Origin: Hyperoplus lanceolatus
Taxonomy: Eukaryota; Chordata; Actinopteri; Uranoscopiformes; Ammodytidae
Assembly: GCA_026929865.2 (NCBI GenBank)
Contig: CM049416.1
Coordinates: forward strand, 11,531,501 to 11,595,500
Reading direction: 5' to 3'
Length of the DNA stretch: 64,000 bases
In this document: positions 11,814-26,352 of the stretch, piece by piece
Layout: every line of letters starts with the position of its first letter
How positions within the stretch are numbered: position 1 is the first letter of the stretch
Made by a program: the position numbers and the translations under genes
Notes under the pieces: generated by a model
Databases searched by the model: none
Seen by the model: the letters and a program-made list of their open reading frames with translations, nothing else
What the model was told of the DNA's origin: nothing

Positions 11814-13734
11814 ATGCTGTGGCATTGCAGGTAATTTGTGTTGGCACCACCAAGATATGGTCACGTGGCAGTGACTTCAGTCCCCCTGGGAAGACTCCCC
11901 AGACTGTCAGCACAGAGACATTACTCACGGCAGATGCAGTGTCATCGCTGCTCTCTCTCTCGCGCCCCTCGTTTATCCACGGCCCATTAGACACAGGCCA
12001 GGTGATGGAGCTCATGGTGGAGTCAGGTACATTCTCATTCTGCCCGCTGTCTCTTTTAGTGATGACAGAGTTCTCAGACTGGGAGGAGATGCATAAAGCT
12101 GCTCTCAAGGCTCTTTGGACATTATGGTGGTGGTCCATTATTGAAACTGTGACACCTGACAATGGCTTTAATTTTCTTCATAATTTGTGTTGGTGTTATA
12201 TATTATGGTGGTTAGTATTCATTGTCTTGACACACTTTGATTTGGAAGTTGTATCTCTTTCTGTAACATGGTTTGACACATCTTGTATATCTTGTGATTT
12301 TGATACATTGGCATCCTGTTGCATCAGCCTAAATCCGATTTAAAATCATTTCCCGTTGGCTAACTGATCGATTAATTAGATACTAGGGATAGGATCACTG
12401 TCAGTTCTCATGAGTGGTGTTTTGCTATCGGGTTGAAGTGCATTACCATCACTGTGACGGAAGTGTTGTGAGATAATCTGTGTGCACATATCTGCCTTTT
12501 ATCATCTGAGTACTATTTCATTGTGTTCTTATGTGTTTCTGGAACCTTACATAATGCTGCAGTTATGGTGGGGATCCTCAGTCTACGCGCTGCCTCAGGC
12601 ACGGGAACCAATGCTTTAAAAAAAACATTTATTTCCCAGAGGATAAACTCCATCCCTACATAAGCAACCACCAATGAAGTATGCAGGTGCACATGTTAAT
12701 GAAGCCATAATAGGGACATCCTGGGTGTTTTGTCTGCTGGCGAACATCATTGAGACCATGAAGCTGCAGCCAAATGAATACAATTAGCATCATAGATTAT
12801 TATCTATGCTTTGGCTTAATAACTCTGGCACCCTGCGGTTATGATAGTTTGTTAGGGGGGAGGGTTGGGGTAATACCCTCCCCCCCCAACCACACACACC
12901 CTTGGCTCACAGCTGGACATGTTTGGGTGGGCTGTTTTCATTAAGGCACCGGGACACAATGAATTAGCATGGATGACTTACGATCCATGAATTGGAAAAT
13001 GGGGGACAGTGGAAGTAGGGCTTCTTGTAGATGCCTTAGAGAGCAGATGTTATTTTTCACACTGCAGAGGTTTTTTTTGTGTTCCTTGTTTATTTTTATT
13101 TTATTTTTTTAAGATTTAGTTATAACTGGGAAATGGGGAAGACCCAGTTGTTCGCACAATGAAAGGCTATGAGGACTTATAGCCACTGTGTATTAGACAG
13201 ACTTGATTACAGCATAAGAGTTCAATGTCAGCCAGGCATACATCAGAGCCAAGTCTGTGTCTAAATTAAGTAGAAAGTAAACTGGCCAACTGCACTGCAT
13301 AACTCGGGGCTCTAGGAAATTGCCATGTGTGCATCTCTCTAAAAATGTTCTTACATTTAAGTGACCAACCCATAGACAATGACTGACCTTGAAAGAGGAA
13401 AATTGTTGTACAGTGTAACATGTGCTAAACAACGTACACTGCAGCATCCCAGTACATGAGTAAATATAGTTTGTAGTCATTAATTTAATCATTAGAAATC
13501 GGAAGAGGAGAGAAGAAAGAAAGTGAGATTTTAAGAAAGGATAGGGGGAGAGGAAAAAAGAAAAGCATAGTACTGGGTGAGAGAGTGAGGAGAGGCAAAC
13601 TACAGGTGCAGTGCAGAAGAGGAGAGTGGAAGAATGGAGAATGCTGTCGCGTTCACCAGCTGTGCCAGGCCGTGTCTGAAGTAGAGCAAGAGGCTGGAGA
13701 TTAATAAAAGGAGACAGCAATGTCGCTCCCGTAC

Positions 13735-13736
<2 letters not shown>

Positions 13737-13791
<55 letters not shown>
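13737..13791. repeat. (CA)n microsatellite
   Basis: CA run of about 55 bp. Confidence 0.98.
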
Positions 13792-13795
<4 letters not shown>

Positions 13796-15729
13796 ACATA
13801 TACCCTTATGCCATCATGCGTATGTGTGCACACTCACATGATTAATGAGCTTAAAAGGTCAATAATTCACCTCTTTTAGTGCCCCATGTCAGGCGCTTGA
13901 TAAAAAAAAGTGAATAGAACGTCATCAGTGGGTTTGGAATCTGCCTGTAGGCCGCAGATGAGTTGGGCAACAGATAGAAGAGTGGGTTAAGGCAAAGGAG
14001 TCAGACTGGTAGAAGATGAAACTTGCAAAGTTTAAAAACATGGCCGACATATAATCCGTCTGAACGTCTTATCGCATTTTAGTACACTGGGCCACATGCA
14101 GGGAAAGATGATTTGTTTCCCTTGTAGCTTAATTTTAGCACTTGCGATTGAATTGTTAAGCGTTGTTCTTAAATCCATTCACGGCTTAAGAACAATGAAT
14201 CTACCGGCCAATCCAAACTCAGATCATCCTTTTCAATAATGTGGCTCCGTGTCTGAAGGGGAGGACACATGAAAAGGCATCATCCAACACACTTCCTTTT
14301 TCCCTTGATGTTCTCATTAAGCCCTGTTGTTAAAGTGGAGAGATATCAACATCAGAACTGACTGTGAAAATCACTATGTAAAGTCCTGTCAAAGGCATAG
14401 GGTTTTATGTATATCCTCTGTTAAATCAGTATTAGGGGAAACAAAGGAGCAATGTTCAAATCCCATCGGTGGGAGCTTAATTCATTGTACAGTAGGCTTA
14501 AAAAAAATATTTCCCCCCCATCCAGCAGAATCTTGTCACAGCTCTAAAATGATTAGTGAGGATTTAGGTCAGAGAAGCCATTAAAGAGCTCCTCTTATCG
14601 CACCCAACATCCAATCGGTTCAAGGCACTAGCGTCACATGACGACTGCCAACCAATCGGCCTTAACGAAGATTACTAAATACAGTATGTTGGTTATGGGG
14701 TGGGGGGCATAATTGAATCCGTCAGCTTAGGCTGATATTTGGTGTCTTTTCTCATAGGTAGATATCTTCCTAGCCACAGTCATGAGGAGAGATTAGTTTG
14801 ATGGGGAGTGGGGGGGAGGGGGGTTATTTTAGAAAGCCCTTTACACATGATTGGCAGAGTGTGTAATTATGTATAGCTTTTTTAGGGTTTTTCAATTGCC
14901 GCTGAAACAGACAATCTTTATACTACTACACCTACACAGGATCGTTCATGCTCACTGTAGCGGAAGCTGGTGTCATTTCCGATAGATTAAAGGAATATTC
15001 TGGAAACAAATCTTTCAGTATACATTTCACAATATGTGTTAGGAAATTGAGTAATTTTAGTGATATTTAGGGGAACTTATACTTTTGTAATACTGAGTTG
15101 TCGATATTAGACTTGTATATCAAGCATTACGCTGATCATCAATATTTGCATGGAGTGGGAAAAGGCTGCTCTAGTTCAATGGAGCCGGCATGTGTCCTCG
15201 TATCCTACTCGTCTGACCCTAAGATGGAAGGCCTTTTTGAGGCCAGCCCGCCTCCGAAGAGCTAACCCCTCTGGTCGTACTGAATGAATGCCAGGCTTTG
15301 TAGACAAAAAATAAACTGTCTAGCAAGTGGACGAGGACGGAGAACACAAGCAGTTCCCAGTGTGTAAAGGCGTCTATCAGCCCGAGATGTGTGTGTCTGT
15401 CAACTGATAACACAATTAAAGGCAGACAGAGCCTCATGTTTATGGGCATTGAAACAGAGAGGAACAGATGCACAACATCCATCTTATTAAAAATTTAAAA
15501 AAAATTACGACTTTTAACACTAGCCCACACTGGCTAAATTGAAACCCCCTAATGACCACACTTTTTCACGTGTCACATTTGTGTCATGTATTGGCTATAC
15601 AATACATAGCTATGCAGATAAGAAGACCCAGCTTACTTACCATCATTTGGGGATAGCTGAGAGACTGCTACATTCACACACCATGTTGATTGAGCCAGAC
15701 ATAAAGTATAGAGTATTTTTGCATTTTCA

Positions 15730-15893
15730 AGCTTTTATTTTGATAGTACAGAGTTGAAATGGGGAGACAGAGAGAGAGAGGGGGGATGACCTGCAGTAAA
15801 GGTCCACGGGTTGGATTCGAACCCGCGACCACTGCAACGAAGGCCGGAGCCAACACGGTACGCGCTCCATCCACCACGCCACCGGAAGCCCCC
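15730..15893 (-). mobile_element. tRNA-derived SINE
   Basis: On the minus strand the head reads GGTGGCGTGGTGGATGGAGC (box A-like), followed by a perfect box B, GGTTCGAATCC (15813-15823 on +). It then passes through a pyrimidine-rich body (CCCCTCTCTCTCTCTG) to a tail resembling CTATCAAAATAAAAGC. This head-body-tail layout matches the widespread percomorph tRNA SINE as I remember it. It is not a functional tRNA: the acceptor stem has no matching 3' side and the sequence runs on into the SINE body. Confidence 0.8.
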
Positions 15894-18800
15894 TAATTGC
15901 GGAATAATTGATGGAGAAACATTCAGCAAACAAATTCTCAGTCTATGGGTTTAAAAGCCAATTTAAAATATTTTGCTCTTTTTTAATAAACGCGATGTTT
16001 ATAACAATGAACTGATTTTAAAAGTACTTTGAGCATGTGTTTTCATGTCAACAAACCCTGCCCAGGCTGTGGACTGGGCACTATGACTTATACTCTAGAT
16101 ATAACTGATATCCTGTTTGTTCTTGCTCAGCAGTAGTTGATGCCTTTGGACGTCGGCCCGTAAAAGTCAATGGCGTTTCACCTCACTGATAATGCCCCAC
16201 CCTGCCACTCTCTGTCCTCTGTCTCTTTCACCCCCTAAAACTGCTGAGAAGGATTTTTTTCCCCCCGGGGGTGTGGTGGGGGCTGCCAGATACTCAGAGC
16301 CATTGTCCCATCAGAGCCAGACTGCTTTAGTCACCTTGCCTTTTTGCACCCTGATGTAATGCACCAATGGCTTCTGTTGTAGCACTTAAGCTTATTACAG
16401 ATGGACGTGAGATATGAGACAAACCCATACAGTTGAAGTAGCAGGAGGAGAGTTAAGTTAAGGAAAAATACAGCCGGATATGTTTGCCTGGATTCTACTT
16501 GAGTTAGTTGTACTTTCTGTGATTTGAATAATAACTTATTATCTTTTCCTCCATTTATCACCAGGAAGCAGGAGCTTAATGGCCCCTCCAAATCTCAATT
16601 CATTTCTCAATTTGTCATGCAAAGTGAACTGTCTCACGTCCAATAGATATTCTGCTTAACCTTTTCTAAAAATAATAGAACTGTATCCTCCGAGTTCTCG
16701 CATTAGTACACGTATAATTAACTTTTTTTAATGACTTGGCTGGGAGCCAGTAACTATGGTTTTGTTTTACTGATGAACGTCTGTGATATGTTTTTTTTCC
16801 CCTTTTCTTGTGGAAGGGCATGGTGAGGAGTGAAATATTCACTGTGACACCCGTTAACACAATGTCCCAAAAAGGCTTAATTAAGAATATAACCTTTAAC
16901 GCTACTGTATATTAATTATAATGTTGGCTACTTGGGCACAGAGCCACGAGCTGTGTACACCCAAACTCAGACATATTAGTGTCTTATAGAGTTGATATGG
17001 TTAAGAAGAAGTCATCAAATGCTGGCTTATATCTAGAGGGATAGCATCATTGGCATTTATGAGTCGAGTTCCTGTCCACCTGACCAAACAGAAGTCCAAT
17101 ATTCACTTGCAGCTTTATTTTGGTCACAAACGTTTGGTCACCAATGTTACGAACAACCCTGTTGCAAGCCATATTTTCTCCAGTTGATTTGATTACCTTT
17201 GTCACATGATATTAAGCCAATTATTCTGCTGTATTGTCCTTTGTTCTGCTGTGTGAATGCCACCAACAAGTTTATTGTTGCAACAACTCAAAAAAGATGA
17301 TATTTCGGCCCATCCACATACTTTAAATCACTTCCATGCCTGGGGCTGCACACGGCTCAGCACTATACGCCTGTTAGTCCAGCTTTTTTTTTTCTTCCCT
17401 CCATATGCACACTGCTAGTTTTGACCCTCAACCCACTCCATCTCTCTTCCACTCTCTGTGACTCATGATCCATGACTCATAAAAAGGACCATTTAACCTT
17501 TATACCCTGCAAAATGCAAGCCATCAAACGGTCGCTATACCCACCTGAGGCACTCCACTGTGGTCTCTATGAAGGTGTGCCCATTCAACCGTTCAAACAA
17601 GTTTGTTCTGTAAAATATTTTAAAGAAATTTATGAAATTAAAAATGAGATATTGATGACTGCAAAGTATCAGTGTGTCCTTTTTATAGCACAGGAAACCC
17701 CTTCACTTACTCACTGTTATCCATTTGTCCAAGCCAGTCACGCATTATGGCTACGTGATATATTACCTGAGAGATAATTCCCTCTAAAAAAAGGCCCATT
17801 AATATGTGGAGGAGCAACTACTTTCTCTTCAGAATGGGTGTAACATACTTTTCCCACAATGCTTTTCACTCGTATAACCAGGCCACGCGAGCTATCAGGT
17901 GTTCTTCAGCGAGTGACCCATCACTGTTGATATCACATCAACTGAGCTGTCATTCTCTCTGGTCCTAAAATTGTTTTTATGGTTGAGTGAGACATCCTTA
18001 AATAACTTTTCCACCCATATATCAATCTGTCTATATGCAAATCAAATGAGCACTTCACTGATACAGCCTGTGATATCTTTTTATGATATTTTAATGGTTC
18101 ATGAGAATATAAAAGGCTTTTCTCTTCATAAATGTTGTAGCAGTTACCAGGCTGCTCGCAAAAAAAAAAAAAACCTTTATAATGAATTGTAGGCATGGAA
18201 TCGTTTCATGGAGAAATGACTTGAAGCAGGCTGGAGTCTGACATTGAATCAAGGCAGCAACACTACATTTTTAAATATGAATATGTGTTGGGTTTTGTTA
18301 TATTCTATCTATACTATTACATTATAATATTTAAGGGTATATTTGGAGAATGTGGGTCAGACTAAACAAGCATTATAAACAGTATAAAGACAATAAAGCC
18401 GTTCAGTTGATGGTAATGGTGTCGGCTTTTGACAAATATTCTGCTTCAAAAAAGCAGTTGTCCTGGGTTTGAGCATTTTCATCCTGCCACATGACAGAAC
18501 TCTGCAGGCAGCATTTTAAATATTGATGGAGGAGTCATTCCGATGGCATTTACTTACCACCTACTGTACATAATGGAATATTTTATTGACCAGCCTATTG
18601 CCTCAGACATTTATTTAAAAACTTAGGGTCTGACCCCTCTCTAGTTGTGAGATGATTCTTGTTTGAATAATTGATAATCCTCTCACATATGCAAAACTAT
18701 CTCCTTTATCTTCTTGCTTAGAAACACTGCCACTGCTTTGGCGTATCAAAGCCAAAACAAAAAAGCTACTATACTGAGAGGTGAATTATTGAGCGCTTTA

Positions 18801-19331
18801 CCCTTTTAACTTGTCACTTTCACTCACAATCTTCTACGTAGCAGGGTTGAAATTTGGGACGATTAGGGGGTTAGTGCTGTCCTTGTTCTGTCAGAGAAAT
18901 TGGGGGAAGGAGGTGTGAGGTATTTAGATTACGGTTCTTTTTTTTCCAATTTCATTAACCCTTCACCTTTGTTTTTGTGATACACATTGTCCTTTTCTCA
19001 CTCGATAGACCCAAAACCGGAGCATTTGACTTAACTAGCTGGTTGTAGTTAGTGTGTATCTGGTATCACAAATCAATACATGTCGGCACTTGAGGTTGGA
19101 TTGAGACCCGGGTTTATTGATCCTGGGATTAAGCTGGAGAGACCCAGAGGGCATCAGTGTTACGGAAGGCAGACACCCCTGATTTTGTTTTAGTGCAGCT
19201 GTGTGGTCCCTCACAAACTCATTAACACAGGCCTGGATGGAGAGGAGTGGGTTGTCTCAGTTTGTCTTGTTCAGCCGAAAATCCCAGCAGGTCAAATTTT
19301 GTTAGACAGAAGCCCCCCCTTTAGCCAAAAT

Positions 19332-19344
19332 GGGGGGGGGGGGG
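19332..19344 (+). repeat. homopolymer G tract
   Basis: A run of about 13 G. Confidence 0.9.
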
Positions 19345-21933
19345 TTCACTTCTTACCATAGCCTAATTATTTTCAACAGAAAGAGAGCTGCTATCATGTG
19401 TAAATATGCCTCGAACAATGCATAGCCTTTATTGTATCTGAGCTTTATTTGCAGAGATGGAATTGTGGAGTGTCCCAATGTAAACCCAGCCTGCATTGCT
19501 CTTGCTGCGAGGTACACACTCATTAGTGCAGACTGCATCTCTTTTTAGAGTAGCAAACGCTGACTGGGGCTTTTGTATAGAGAATAGCTACATCCTCTCT
19601 TTACAGCAGCTGGGCCCTTGCTGTCTGGGGCTGCCACCAGCTCAGCACCACTACAGGCCAACAAGGCTGTAAGCAGTGGGCATCAGTGAATAGCGTACGT
19701 CTGTGTGTACGTATGTGTGCAACCAGAGATTGAGTGATAGCGATCTGCTGGGTTATGCTACTTTGGGTGGGTGCATTACAGAGCCTAGCTTTACATGTGT
19801 GGAGTTTATTTTTTCCCCGCGTAGTATTATTGATCTCGGCTTAGGTTTTTGCATTTGCATCAGTTTAAAACGTATAAAATAAACTGCCACAAGCGCTATA
19901 GTCATTTAGGCTAGTACTGCAGCCGGAAAAGAGGATGTATTTCACTATAAGAAAGTTTGAAACTTTATATACCCATTAGCAAAGACATTTCATGGTCTAC
20001 AGGAAATACGGTTCTCTTTGGACACCTTGGGTTATGTTCTCTCTGTGACTTCCGTTTGTATTGAATGCCTTAAGTGGGTTTGAATTCTGCTAAGTCACAG
20101 TTCCAAGTTCATTTTTGTTTCCACCTGATAAATGCAAGTGCAATATGTGCTCTTCTTTTAGCTCTGTGTTTAGCCTCCACCACCGCGAGGGAAATACCCA
20201 CCTTGTTTTGCTGCTAAATAGAGACCTAAAAACAGACCTACAAATCTAAGAAATTGGAACAAAAATATAATCGATATGAACTCTGTGTGTTGTGTCAAGT
20301 TCTGGAGTGTAGTGTCCAGCGATGATGAAGGACAGAGGGGTTGATTATAGTCATTTGAGGAATGCTCAGAGATTGGCAGGTTTGAAAGAAACAGCACTTG
20401 CAGTATTGATTTTTGCCTTTCCAAAAGCCATATAAGAGTGTTATAGGATAGATATAGTCATGTCCTTGCAGTTCCGAGATTGGTGTTAACTAATGAGGTT
20501 ATTGGGACACACGCTCTGTTTGTCATCTAGGGTGTCACAAATCTGTCAAATTATCTTAAAAGGAGTCTGTATCCAAAGGGTTTTAATAGCATGAATGTTA
20601 TATTAGCCCACTGACTCTTTGAGCCTTTCAGACTGCAAAGACACAATCCGTGGTATTGTTTTGTTGACTGGATTTGACTGCAGGTCAACGTTGTGTGACT
20701 GTGGATTTGTTTCATGGAAATCAGGGCAAAAGGTGGGAAGCAAATGAGGCAGGTTTGTGTTTCTCCCTTTATGTGTAAATCCATGTCAATGAATTGGAAG
20801 ATATTAGATGGGACATATGACCAATTCATGCTACAGTGATCCTACACACCACAGCAAGGAAGCAACAACGCCACTGAAGCTTGACAGCAACCAAATGAAA
20901 GTCCAACCAAAGCTTATTTGACTTCTCAGGTGAGGTTGTAATTGTAAATCATGACTGTCAAATCATTCAGGATGGCCCTTGGGAGCATTTGCACTTGGCC
21001 TCTGTTGCCTTTTTAAGGTCTTCTTTTGCTAGCCCATACAATGTAGCCGCATCAACAAAGTTGAGAGCTTTGGCGGGTGAAAGCCATGCAGTGGGCTATT
21101 GTGTGTTTATTCGACCTCCATGTTAAATCAGCTAACATAAGAGCCCTGGCTATTGCATAACGCTGCTGTTCAGATTATGCACTGGTTTGTTCAGTCATAG
21201 CCCCAAGTCCTTCTTTTTTTTAGAAGTGGAAGGCTATATCGTCAAGTCCTACCAGTCTATTCAAGTGCATGTTTTAGAGCTTTCACATTCAATCTAATGA
21301 GAACTGCCAAGTGGAGTGTAATTATTCACTTTATGCTAGCAATGAAACATTCACAGATTATTATTACATCATACAAAGCCTACATATTGAAATTTCGCTG
21401 TTCTCAGTCTCACCATCACCTTTTGGTGCCAACACTGTTAACAATATTCATTTCTGATATGTTGAGCATGTGTTTTTTTTTTACAATGATAGTAATTTAA
21501 ATGAAACAATACCAAACCAATATCTCACAATACACATTTATATTGTACTATTTTATATTTGCCAAATACATTTTGTTGGAGAATAAATTGATGCCGCTGT
21601 CAACGTGTATTGCATACAAATGTTTTGATGCAGATAAGTCATAGGAAGGGGGTCAGGGTGGTAGAGCATACAAAGCACAAGAATATGAAAATGAAGGCTC
21701 TAGTTTGAGTCTCAGTTTCTAAAACACTTGGATACGATTGAGGAAATATTGTGTTTTCGGTTATATGTTCTGCTTCGAATCACCATGATTGATCTTTCCA
21801 TAGCCATAACCAAGTGCTTGGAGTTGCTCAAACATTACCTATGAATGTTGATCATACTTTGGTTGCCAGAAGCGGATATTGTAGCAAAGTGTTTATAGTT
21901 GGCAGTTTCTAGATATGTTCAATCTGTTGAGTC

Positions 21934-22886
21934 GGTTGGGTCTTTAAAAAGAATAGTTTAGTTACTCCTACTTGTTCCAAAAGTACGAGTTAGTAACGAA
22001 TACTTTATAATAGAAGATAGTACCAGGGAAAGTACTTTGCGTTGCCTACTGTAAAAAAGTTGCATATGTCAAAAATGTTTTTCGAGCAGTTTCACAAGCA
22101 GTTGAAAGGGAACAAACCGGCCACTGCACTAACCTTCAAGGTTGCCATCAAGCAGCAAGGGTTTTCCGCACTCAAGTTTTGTTCTCAACAAAGTGTGAGG
22201 AACGCGACGCTGTCGCTATAACACGGATTCCCGGGGTGTCGCAAACCCAGTAGCCTAAATAATAAAAACTACTTAAGGCAAAAATCAGACTATGAAGCAT
22301 GAGCGATGAGAGGAGGAGTAAGGATTTATCCTATGTTTATTTCTTCTTTAACATGACACACATACAGATCAGGAAAAGAACAGTAGCAATATTCGGTTGT
22401 GATGACACTAAACAGTGTTTAACGGAATGGGTTTAATAACGTGATAAATTATAACTTATAGAGATGGGAAAACTCCATGATTTCACAAGGGGATCAAACA
22501 AACTCAAGGAGGGAGTTTCGACCGTGGATTGATAGGTAATTACTGGGCAAAGTGCAGGCTCACACAACAGAGAGAAAAAGAAAAAGAAACTTCACTAAAC
22601 AGGCGCTCCGACTGCTGACGTGCGGCGCTAACTGACAGTTATAATGTCATCCACACTGAATAAAACAAATTTAAAACACACGGTCTCCTCACTAGCAGTA
22701 TGGAGCAGGGGTGGTTCGGATTACACAGTTTATTCAATCAATTCATAGTAACGCACGCATTTAACGTTCAGTAACGATAACGGCGTTGTAACGACGGAAA
22801 AAGTAATTAGTTAGATTACCCCGTTACTGAAAAAAGAACGGCGTTACCTAACGCCGTTATTTTAAACGACGTTATTCCCAACACTG
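21934..22886. mobile_element. hAT-like non-autonomous element
   Basis: The right end carries the fish hAT-type terminus (ATTCCCAACACTG) and a run of taacgccgtta-type inverted motifs (22740-22870). The left end is decayed (GGTTGGGTCTTT). An 8-bp target duplication is suggested by GTTGAGTC at 21926-21933 and GTTGAGAT at 22887-22894 (6 of 8 identical). No transposase ORF. Confidence 0.6.
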
Positions 22887-24559
22887 GTTGAGATACTATA
22901 AAATCAGATTCCAAGATGACAGGACTCAGGTCAGGAAAGGACTTTTCAATAGGATATGCTTATGGAACTCACTTGGATCAGAAGCTATGGCTTAGAGTCC
23001 CCTCTGAACCATGTCCAGTATAGGCCAGTTCTCTTATCCATCCGTGAAGAGAGGTCATTACTGCATATGAAAAAAACCATGTCGCTAATCACAAACGGCC
23101 GGGGCTTCACCCTGGGGTAATCTGTGTGATGGGCGCAATCGCACCGAGGGGTCAGAGCAACCCCTCTAAGCTTTGTCAAAAAATCCTGAGCTGGTTCTGA
23201 CATGAAATATTATATTTGATGTTCTATTTAGTGGGACATAGCCTGGTCCATACCCACATTACCATACGCACAGAAACCCTGAGGACGGCGTACTGGAAAA
23301 TGGGAAGCAAGATAAAACACCAGTCCTCTAAATTTTCTAAAAATAGCAAATTCAGTCATGCCATCATCTTCTAGCGTGCCTCATCTCCAGTTGTGATCTT
23401 CCCTCAAAGAGTCTTGTGTCGCACAATTGCTGCAGGATACACCAATTGCACACACGCCAGATGCTTTGTTTGTGTGGTGGGTGAGACGAGCAGGGGGGAG
23501 TGAGAAGAAGTGTTACAATGACAATCTATGCTTCACTCTCCATGTGATGGCTTTGTTTTTTACTATTAGGAAAAAGGAGGCTTATCTCACTTGCTTACAG
23601 CTACACTGTCAAACATAATGTAAAGAGTGTAATATCCACACTTTACTGTGACAGAAAGCGCTTGTGTTGTGTGTCTCTGAGAATGTCTTTGAGTTATAGC
23701 TTGACATTTCCTCATCACAGCCTGACAAAAAGGTTTCTGCAAGGATTCTCCAAATGAATGAGATCACATAGAGAAAGCCCTCTCCACTGGTGTTACTAAT
23801 ATTAGGAGGCCTACATCCTCCGTTCTTACTCCGCGTTCGGTTGAAGACAATAGGCAGCAGTCAATATTAGAGGTCTCCCAGGCATCCCTATACCCTCTGC
23901 TGTTTGCCCTGCCTTGTCAACAGCTCCCTTTGTCCCTCACACTCTCATTTCCACGTTTTCCATTTTCCCATTGACCTCCACTCATTTTCACTCTCCTCCA
24001 TCTGTCTCCATCTTTGCCTTTCCCTTGCCCCGTCCCTGCCTTTTGTGTTGTCCTTCTAACGGTGAGATGGTCTCCAGGGTGCTGGCTACATGGGCATTTC
24101 ATGTCATGTCACACAGACAGCTGACCTCAGCTGGGTGAAGCACTCTGGGCCTTGTTCTGTTTCAACTATTGCCATGGAAATGCATGGTAATGGTTTCTTT
24201 TGGCAATACTAGCCACCATAAGGTTTTCTTGTGAGATGCTGACGAAATGTATGTAAGAACTGCAGATAACGAGGAAACCGGCAATAACATAATCATTTTA
24301 AGTTATTATGTTATCGGTTCAGAAATTGTTTTATGTTGTTGCCAAGTTACTACAATGTGAGTAAGTAAAGTCAGGCATTATATTCTTTGTACAATTGTGG
24401 CAGTAAGTCAATACACAGTGGAGGGCCATAGTAACCTAGTGTTTCATTGCACGGTGCAGTGTTCTGTAAAGGAAGCATATATATATCCATGGTCGGGGGA
24501 CTGCATATTTGTGTTAAATTAGGTTTTCAAATCCCCCCAGTGTAGCCTTTAGAGGCATC

Positions 24560-24575
24560 ACCCCCCCCCCCCCCA
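24560..24575 (+). repeat. homopolymer C tract
   Basis: A run of about 14-15 C. Confidence 0.85.
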
Positions 24576-26255
24576 CCCTGCACAACCTTCAGAAATCCTG
24601 CATTAACATAGAAATCCAACTCTGTGGCAGGCCCATACTCTCTTTCTATCTCACTGAGACTGATTTAATGGAGCAGAGCATCATATGGTGAGGTTTTTCA
24701 TCTAGTAGCCAAACTGCCTGTCTTTTTCAATCAGCCAGCTGCAAATCATCTATTTCTACAGTCCGTCTCTACTTCTGTCACTCCGGTTTGTCCACCGCCG
24801 TTCTCACGTTTCCTCTGCCTCACTCTCCCTTTCATGCGCTCCCCTCATCACCTCTCTCTCTTGGCACTTGATTGTAAAATGAGTCTGGTGATGATTTGAT
24901 CCGATCCCTTGAGAGAGGCCGCATACCTGGACACTTTTTACAATATGCTTCCCCTTCTGTTGCAGACAACTTTAGCAAGAGGATCAGCTGCAGTGGAATG
25001 CTTACTTCCTACTGTTCCTTTTAATCTTGATTTATCTTTTTTTCTCACTCTTACCGCGTCTCTGTGTGTAACTTGTGACATTCTTTTGATGACTCCATTG
25101 TGTGCATTGTGCAGCGTCCAGTGGGAATGGGAGGATTGTCCCTTTAACCTCTGGTAGAGAATGAAAAAAAAAACTTTGAGGAGGGGGCCATAAATCTCTC
25201 TGATTAAACCCAGCTCGGAGTCTCGACTGCTCTTTCTGCTTTGGGACCAGACTGTGTGTGTGTGTGTTGTCTGTCATCTAAAGGAGGATGGATGCACACA
25301 GGCTGTTAAAATTAAATTCGAAAGAGCTACTGGAAGAGCCATGGTAACACACATACAAACATTACAGAGGGGAATGTAGGGGTTTGAACTCCACATTGGA
25401 GACTTCAAAAAGCAGCCGTTGTAAAGGCCATCCTGACACAGACTTGTGGCATTTTTCAGTGGAGCCTTACCATTTGAAGATCACGCAATTTTTTGGCATT
25501 TTAGACTCGTTTTTTAAAATTTGTGTGGACACCCTAATCTGTATTTAACAGTTCACTGGAAGGGTCAAAACTACCATCATTGGGAGGACTCTGGGAGAGT
25601 AAAAGAGTATTTTTGTAAACCAGGAAGATTTTAAATTTTTACAATTTGAATGTCTTCACACCAGTTTTTCTTTGTTGTTGGCAGAGTGGATCTGTAAGAC
25701 ACAATGACACAGTTCACTAACCCAACATGGCTACAATCTTAATGAGGTTGTTTGTCAATTTCTGTGACTAAAGGTACACGTAAACAGATGTACACTGACA
25801 CAGAGAGTAATAAATAACCATAAGGCCTACTACACCAAAAATCTGCTCTCACACACAGATGGTAGGTGTGATGCTTGATGATGAACAGACAGACCTTCAG
25901 GCTCCAGACGTGGCTGCCCAGGTGCCACTGTCTGAGAACCATGTCCATGTCTCACAATCATTGCTTTGGTAATGGATGGAATACATACAGCCATATCCAC
26001 CAGTGCTTGTAATATTGAATACCTTATGGTGAGTTAATAATGGTAGGTCTGCTCGTGTGTGGGGGTTAACAAAGATGTGTATTAACCCTCTAATGGGGAC
26101 GTTACACAGGGCTTGTTTTAATCTACCAGTTTCATGAGTATGTGTGTGAGTGTGTTTTAATATCATGTAAGAATCAGATGGAGGTAGTAGTGGGCGTGGA
26201 GGCAGTTGAGAACAGCTGCGGCTGATTGCCGAGGCCCCTCAGTCTAGGGGAGTAC

Positions 26256-26256
<1 letters not shown>

Positions 26257-26348
<92 letters not shown>
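26257..26348. repeat. (CA)n microsatellite
   Basis: CA run of about 92 bp. Confidence 0.98.

Positions 26349-26352
<4 letters not shown>

Noticed and set aside
13193..13789. 198-codon minus-strand ORF
   Set aside because: Begins in a CA repeat (VCVC) and continues as low-complexity hydrophobic text typical of chance frames.
15797..15885. Possible minus-strand tRNA gene
   Set aside because: Box B is perfect, but there is no matching acceptor stem 3' side and the sequence continues into a SINE body and tail.
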